DNA of 64,000 nucleotides from Marisediminitalea aggregata (lineage in GTDB: Bacteria; Pseudomonadota; Gammaproteobacteria; Enterobacterales; Alteromonadaceae), in assembly GCF_900129565.1 (NCBI RefSeq), contig NZ_FQWD01000006.1, forward strand, positions 1 to 64,000. Reading direction: 5' to 3'. The position numbers and the translations under genes are program-made. The notes under the pieces are model-generated. The model did not search any database, was not told the origin of the DNA, and was given only the letters and a program-made list of their open reading frames with translations. Shown here piece after piece: positions 60,464-64,000 of the stretch (its first letter is position 1; every line of letters begins with the position of its first letter).

Positions 60464-60689
60464 TAAAGACACCATCTACTTTTTTACTCTGAACGAACCC
60501 TATTCATCTTGCCAGGCCCTTTATAGTGGCCTGGTTCCCCATGCTGTGTTAACCGCAGAAAATGGCGCAAGGGTTCAGGTGCCCGCAGGAAGAGTACGGC
60601 AGTTCATTGATAGTCGTGGTTTATGTGGCAGATTCAGGCTAATTATAACGCAAGAAAATAAAATCAAATCTTTCGAGCGAATTCGCTAA
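60456..60689 (+). CDS. DUF2835 family protein
   Basis: A 77-residue small protein resembling the DUF2835 family (YFFTLNEPYSSCQALYSG, then VPAGRVRQFIDSRGLCGRFRL). The family is found next to pepN in several gammaproteobacteria and has no known function. The ATG at 60456 lies inside the pepN stop region (8-bp overlap); a TTG at 60447 is further upstream. Two Cys are present and could be a redox or metal pair, which is speculation. Confidence 0.82.
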   Translation: MTNKDTIYFFTLNEPYSSCQALYSGLVPHAVLTAENGARVQVPAGRVRQFIDSRGLCGRFRLIITQENKIKSFERIR

Positions 60690-60899
60690 CTCTGTACTAT
60701 AACTATCAATCAGTTATTTATAATAATTCGGTTTAAATTCAGGACGTTCACTAACTCAATTTGATGATGTTTACGGCATTTTCCCAACTGGTACGATTAG
60801 TTCTTGCTATCCGTGTGAAATGATGTAATCATTTTGTTAAATAAACCGATGTGTGTCGTTTTATCAGCAGCTTACTGCTGAATCAGGAGTATAAAAATT

Positions 60900-62963
60900 A
60901 TGATAACCAGGCCTAGCGCATTCAAAAAATCGCCTATCGCAGCTGGACTACTTGCCCTATTTGGCGCCGCAGCGCTGCCGGCAAGTGCTGCCTCTTGGGA
61001 TGTAGGTGATGTGTCGATATCACTCGACTCAAACTTTACACTGGCTACCAGTATTCGCGTGGAAGATCGTGACTACAGCCTTATTGGTAACAGCAACCAT
61101 CCTCAGTTCAATTGGTCTGGTTACAACGCAGCGACCAATGTCATCTACCCAAGCGGCGACGTATGGGCATTGGCAAACGGAAGTTATTCAAGCAACGGTG
61201 ATTTGGGCAACCTGGCTCACGATCCCGGCGAGGCCTTTTCAACGCAAGTGTCTGGTAACCATGAATTAGATATTCGTTACGGCGACATTGGTTTCTTTGC
61301 TCGCGGTTTCTGGTTTTATGATTTCGAACAGATGGACGGCGACCGTCCTTGGGACAATCCTATCACCGGTCAGCAAACAGAATTGTGTGACGACCCCAGA
61401 GCCAAAGAGCTTCTTTGTGCAGATGTTCGTTTACTCGACGCCTTCTTCTATGGCGATTGGTGGGTGGGTGATAAGCCACTAACCGTTCGCGTTGGTCAGC
61501 AGGTTATCAGCTGGGGTGAAAGTACATTCATCCAACATGGTATCAACACCACAAACCCAGTAGACGTGACTCGCGCCCGTACGCCAGGCGCTGAGTTAAA
61601 AGAAGTCTTTATTCCGGTTGGTATGGTTTACGCCTCATTGGGTATTACCGACAACCTGAGTATTTCAGGTTACTATCAATATGAATGGGAACGCAGCTGG
61701 TTACCGGTTGCAGGCAGCTACTTCGCAACAAACGACTTTGCGGGCGAGGGCGGTCAGGCGAATAATGTTCAGCTAGGCTTTACCGGCAACCCGGACATTG
61801 ACCTTGACTTCCTGTTAGCGTCACTCAATGGTCTGGGCGATGCGCTGCGTGCTGGTGCTGATGCTTCGCAAATCAGTCAGGCTTACCTGGCATATCCAAC
61901 TAAAGTGGCTATTCGTGGTTATAGTGATCAAGCTCATGTTGATGCCGACGACCAGGGGCAATATGGTCTTCGCGTTACCTATTTCGCAGAAGAATTAAAT
62001 GAAACTGAGTTCAGTTTCTACCACATTAATTATCACAGCCAACGTCCTTTGATTTCTGGTGAAACGTCTAACTTCACGGCCGCAGGCATTGGTGCTGACA
62101 TGGCATTCTTGGCGACCAATAATATCACTCGTGACAACGTCACAGAGCTGCAGGCGTTTACCGAAGCTAAGTTCTACTACCCTGAAGACATCAAGCTTTA
62201 CGGCATGAGCTTCAACACCAACATTGGTACCACGGCGCTTGCTGGTGAGTTTGCTTACCGACAGGATGAGCCTCTGCAAATCGACGACGTTGAATTGTTG
62301 TACATGGGTATGCCAGAGCAGTTAGCAAACGCTGGATTACGTCCTGATTTAGCGGGCATTTCACAGTTGAACAACATCGGCCGTGCAGTAGGTCCAGGCG
62401 AGACTGCTCAGGGCTATGTGTTCTCTGATACATGGCAGGCACAGTTTACATTGTCTCACGTATTTGGTCCGGCATTTGGTACTGACAACTTTGTTCTGCT
62501 GGGTGAAGCGGGCTACGTTAACATTGTTGATTTCCCGGATCCTTCAGTAGTTCGCCTGAACGCTCCGGGTACTGCCCGAACTCCGTCGCTGGAGCCAACA
62601 GAAACCGGCAATCCGCGCACAGGCTTGCACACAGGTTTGTCTAACGGTCCGGAAACTAACCCGTTTGCAACTGACGATGCATGGGGCTACCGTTTACTGG
62701 CTGTTGCTGATTTCAACAACATTTTCGCTGGTGTAAATTTACGTACTCGTGCGACGTTCTCGCATGATGTAGAAGGTACTACGCCTGATCCGCTGTTCTT
62801 GTTCACGGAAGATACTAAGTCAGCCAATATATCATTCACGTTTGATTACTTGAGCCGTTGGTCTGCAACCGCGTCTTACAGCAGTTTCTGGGGTGGCATT
62901 GGTACCACTAACGCGCTGTCAGACCGTGACTTCATCTCGTTCAACATCAAGTACGCAATTTAA
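60900..62963 (+). CDS. DUF1302 family outer-membrane beta-barrel protein
   Basis: A 687-residue exported protein with a signal peptide (about residues 1-30, cleavage after ASA). The chain is built of alternating amphipathic strands rich in Gly and aromatic residues, as in DUF1302 proteins, which are predicted outer-membrane barrels. Typical segments are WVGDKPLTVRVGQQVISWGE and NPVDVTRARTPGAELKEVF. The C-terminal strand FISFNIKYAI is aromatic/hydrophobic as expected of a barrel. ATG at 60900 follows AGGAG. Located 17 bp before the DUF1329 gene, its usual partner. Confidence 0.88.
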   Translation: MITRPSAFKKSPIAAGLLALFGAAALPASAASWDVGDVSISLDSNFTLATSIRVEDRDYSLIGNSNHPQFNWSGYNAATNVIYPSGDVWALANGSYSSNGDLGNLAHDPGEAFSTQVSGNHELDIRYGDIGFFARGFWFYDFEQMDGDRPWDNPITGQQTELCDDPRAKELLCADVRLLDAFFYGDWWVGDKPLTVRVGQQVISWGESTFIQHGINTTNPVDVTRARTPGAELKEVFIPVGMVYASLGITDNLSISGYYQYEWERSWLPVAGSYFATNDFAGEGGQANNVQLGFTGNPDIDLDFLLASLNGLGDALRAGADASQISQAYLAYPTKVAIRGYSDQAHVDADDQGQYGLRVTYFAEELNETEFSFYHINYHSQRPLISGETSNFTAAGIGADMAFLATNNITRDNVTELQAFTEAKFYYPEDIKLYGMSFNTNIGTTALAGEFAYRQDEPLQIDDVELLYMGMPEQLANAGLRPDLAGISQLNNIGRAVGPGETAQGYVFSDTWQAQFTLSHVFGPAFGTDNFVLLGEAGYVNIVDFPDPSVVRLNAPGTARTPSLEPTETGNPRTGLHTGLSNGPETNPFATDDAWGYRLLAVADFNNIFAGVNLRTRATFSHDVEGTTPDPLFLFTEDTKSANISFTFDYLSRWSATASYSSFWGGIGTTNALSDRDFISFNIKYAI

Positions 62964-62980
62964 CAGAGAGTAGTATTGTT

Positions 62981-64000
62981 ATGATGAAAAAGATTGGATT
63001 TATTGCTGCTGCGTTAACTGTCGCGTTATCTGCAGCACCAGTTCAAGCAAAAGTTAGCAGCGCCGATGCTGCCAAGTTAGGTACCGAGTTAACGCCACTG
63101 GGTGGCGAGAAAGCGGGTAACGCCGATGGCTCTATTCCAGCCTGGAATGGCGGATTAACATCAGCACCTGCGGGTTACACAGAGGGTGATTTTCACCCTG
63201 ACCCGTATGCTGGTGAAGCACCACTGTTCACGATTACTGGTGCTAACTATAAAGAACATGCCGAGTTTTTGTCTGACGGCCTGATTAAAATGTTCGAGAC
63301 TTACCCGGACTCGTTTAAACTGCCTGTGTACAAAACGCATCGTTCAGCGTCTAACCCACAGTTTGTTTATGACGCAACCAAAGCAAATGCGACTCGTGCC
63401 GAGTTATTAGATGGTGGTAACGGTATGTCAGGTGCCGCAGTAGGTATTCCATTCCCCATTCCGGCCAACGGTCTGGAAGCGATCTGGAACCACATTGCAC
63501 GCTATCGTGGCCAGGCTGTTCAGCGTAACGGTGGTCAGGCAGCAGTAACCGCTGGCGGTGACTACAACGTAATCGGTTTTGATGAACAGCTACTGATTCA
63601 ATACTCTCAGGAAAATGCTACGCCTGAAACGCTGCTTGAAAACAACGTATTGTTTATGTTTAAGCAAAAAGTTACTAAGCCGGCGCGTCTGGCTGGTACT
63701 GCGTTGCTGGTTCACGAAACACTGGACCAAATTAAGGAGCCTCGTAAGGCATGGACCTATAACACCGGTCAGCGCCGTGTACGTTTGGCACCAAACATTG
63801 CCTACGATACGCCGGGAACGGCGGCAGATGGCCTGCGTACTACCGATGACTTCGATATGTTTAATGGTTCTCCAAACCGTTATAACTGGGAGTTAAAGGG
63901 TAAGAAAGAAATGTACGTTGCTTATAACAACTACAAGCTGCACAGCAATACCGCAACTTACAGCGATATTCTGAAGCCAAATCACGTAAATCCGGATCTG
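62981..64000 (+). CDS. DUF1329 family (LolA/LolB-like fold) protein, truncated by window end
   Basis: A 340-residue N-terminal part of a protein that continues past position 64000; family members are about 450 residues. A signal peptide at residues 1-23 (cleavage after VQA) is followed by LGTELTPLGGEKAGNADGSIPAWNGGL, the characteristic DUF1329 opening, split here by no break, and by WTYNTGQRRVRLAPNIAYD. DUF1329 proteins are thought to act in the periplasm as lipid or hydrophobic-compound carriers, often with DUF1302 barrels and RND exporters. ATG at 62981 or 62984. Partner genes would lie right of the window. Confidence 0.85.
   Translation, partial: MMKKIGFIAAALTVALSAAPVQAKVSSADAAKLGTELTPLGGEKAGNADGSIPAWNGGLTSAPAGYTEGDFHPDPYAGEAPLFTITGANYKEHAEFLSDGLIKMFETYPDSFKLPVYKTHRSASNPQFVYDATKANATRAELLDGGNGMSGAAVGIPFPIPANGLEAIWNHIARYRGQAVQRNGGQAAVTAGGDYNVIGFDEQLLIQYSQENATPETLLENNVLFMFKQKVTKPARLAGTALLVHETLDQIKEPRKAWTYNTGQRRVRLAPNIAYDTPGTAADGLRTTDDFDMFNGSPNRYNWELKGKKEMYVAYNNYKLHSNTATYSDILKPNHVNPDL

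Noticed and set aside
1..64000. tRNA, rRNA or insertion-sequence genes
   Set aside because: The gene-free stretches were read by eye for tRNA T-arm signatures and transposase-like ORFs and none was found; small or degenerate ones could have been missed.

Overview
The window reads as a chromosome segment of a marine gammaproteobacterium of the Alteromonadales (Alteromonas-like). The grounds are the pabB-nudL-sdaA and msrC-(small ORF)-proQ-prc orders, a Na+-coupled transporter pair beside pepN, a GlyGly-CTERM exoprotease, the adjacent DUF1302/DUF1329 genes, and a cassette array of the chromosomal-integron kind. This placement comes from reading gene content, not from a database search. No rRNA, tRNA, CRISPR array or complete insertion sequence was seen.

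Region 1 (1 to about 5.8 kb, relics to about 8.9 kb) is the downstream part of a chromosomal integron. It holds short same-strand ORFs separated by eleven attC-like palindromes of about 95-117 bp. Each palindrome opens with an xxTAAC core, often overlapping the stop codon, and closes with a GTTRRRY-like core. Two attC subfamilies are interleaved, one site has decayed cores and the last one is divergent. The integrase gene should lie to the left, outside the window. Most cassette products are unknown small membrane, lipoprotein or exported proteins. Between 6.2 and 8.9 kb come more small unknown genes, one followed by an unusually long attC-like inverted repeat.

Region 2 (9.3-25 kb) has a secreted family-2 glycoside hydrolase and then a long series of small, mostly plus-strand, functionally unrelated genes: SUFU, GFA, a penicillin-binding-protein-like hydrolase, RidA, a P-loop kinase, a 2OG oxygenase, an alpha/beta hydrolase, GNAT, DM13, MAPEG and zinc-ribbon proteins. 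One Old Yellow Enzyme gene lies on the minus strand. The content looks like cassette cargo but no attC sites are visible.

Region 3 (25-64 kb) is core genome: serine deaminase, NudL and PabB (minus strand); class I fumarase; RmuC; a membrane diguanylate cyclase; a UbiA-type prenyltransferase overlapping an SRAP protein; a 1598-residue subtilisin-like exoprotease; a branched-chain 2-oxoacid dehydrogenase operon (E1 alpha, E1 beta, E2; no E3); rlmJ translationally coupled to an unusual protein kinase; tesB; an alanine/serine-glyoxylate-type aminotransferase; an SpmA-SpmB fusion; a SIMPL protein; msrC-proQ-prc; NSS and NhaC transporters; pepN with a DUF2835 gene; and a DUF1302/DUF1329 envelope pair cut by the window end.

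The signals most worth pursuing are the uncharacterised cassette array with its decayed and relic attC sites, a candidate minus-strand small RNA between tesB and the aminotransferase gene, the RlmJ-kinase coupling, an intrinsic terminator placed directly before rmuC, and a palindrome-rich spacer between the exoprotease and the bkd operon.
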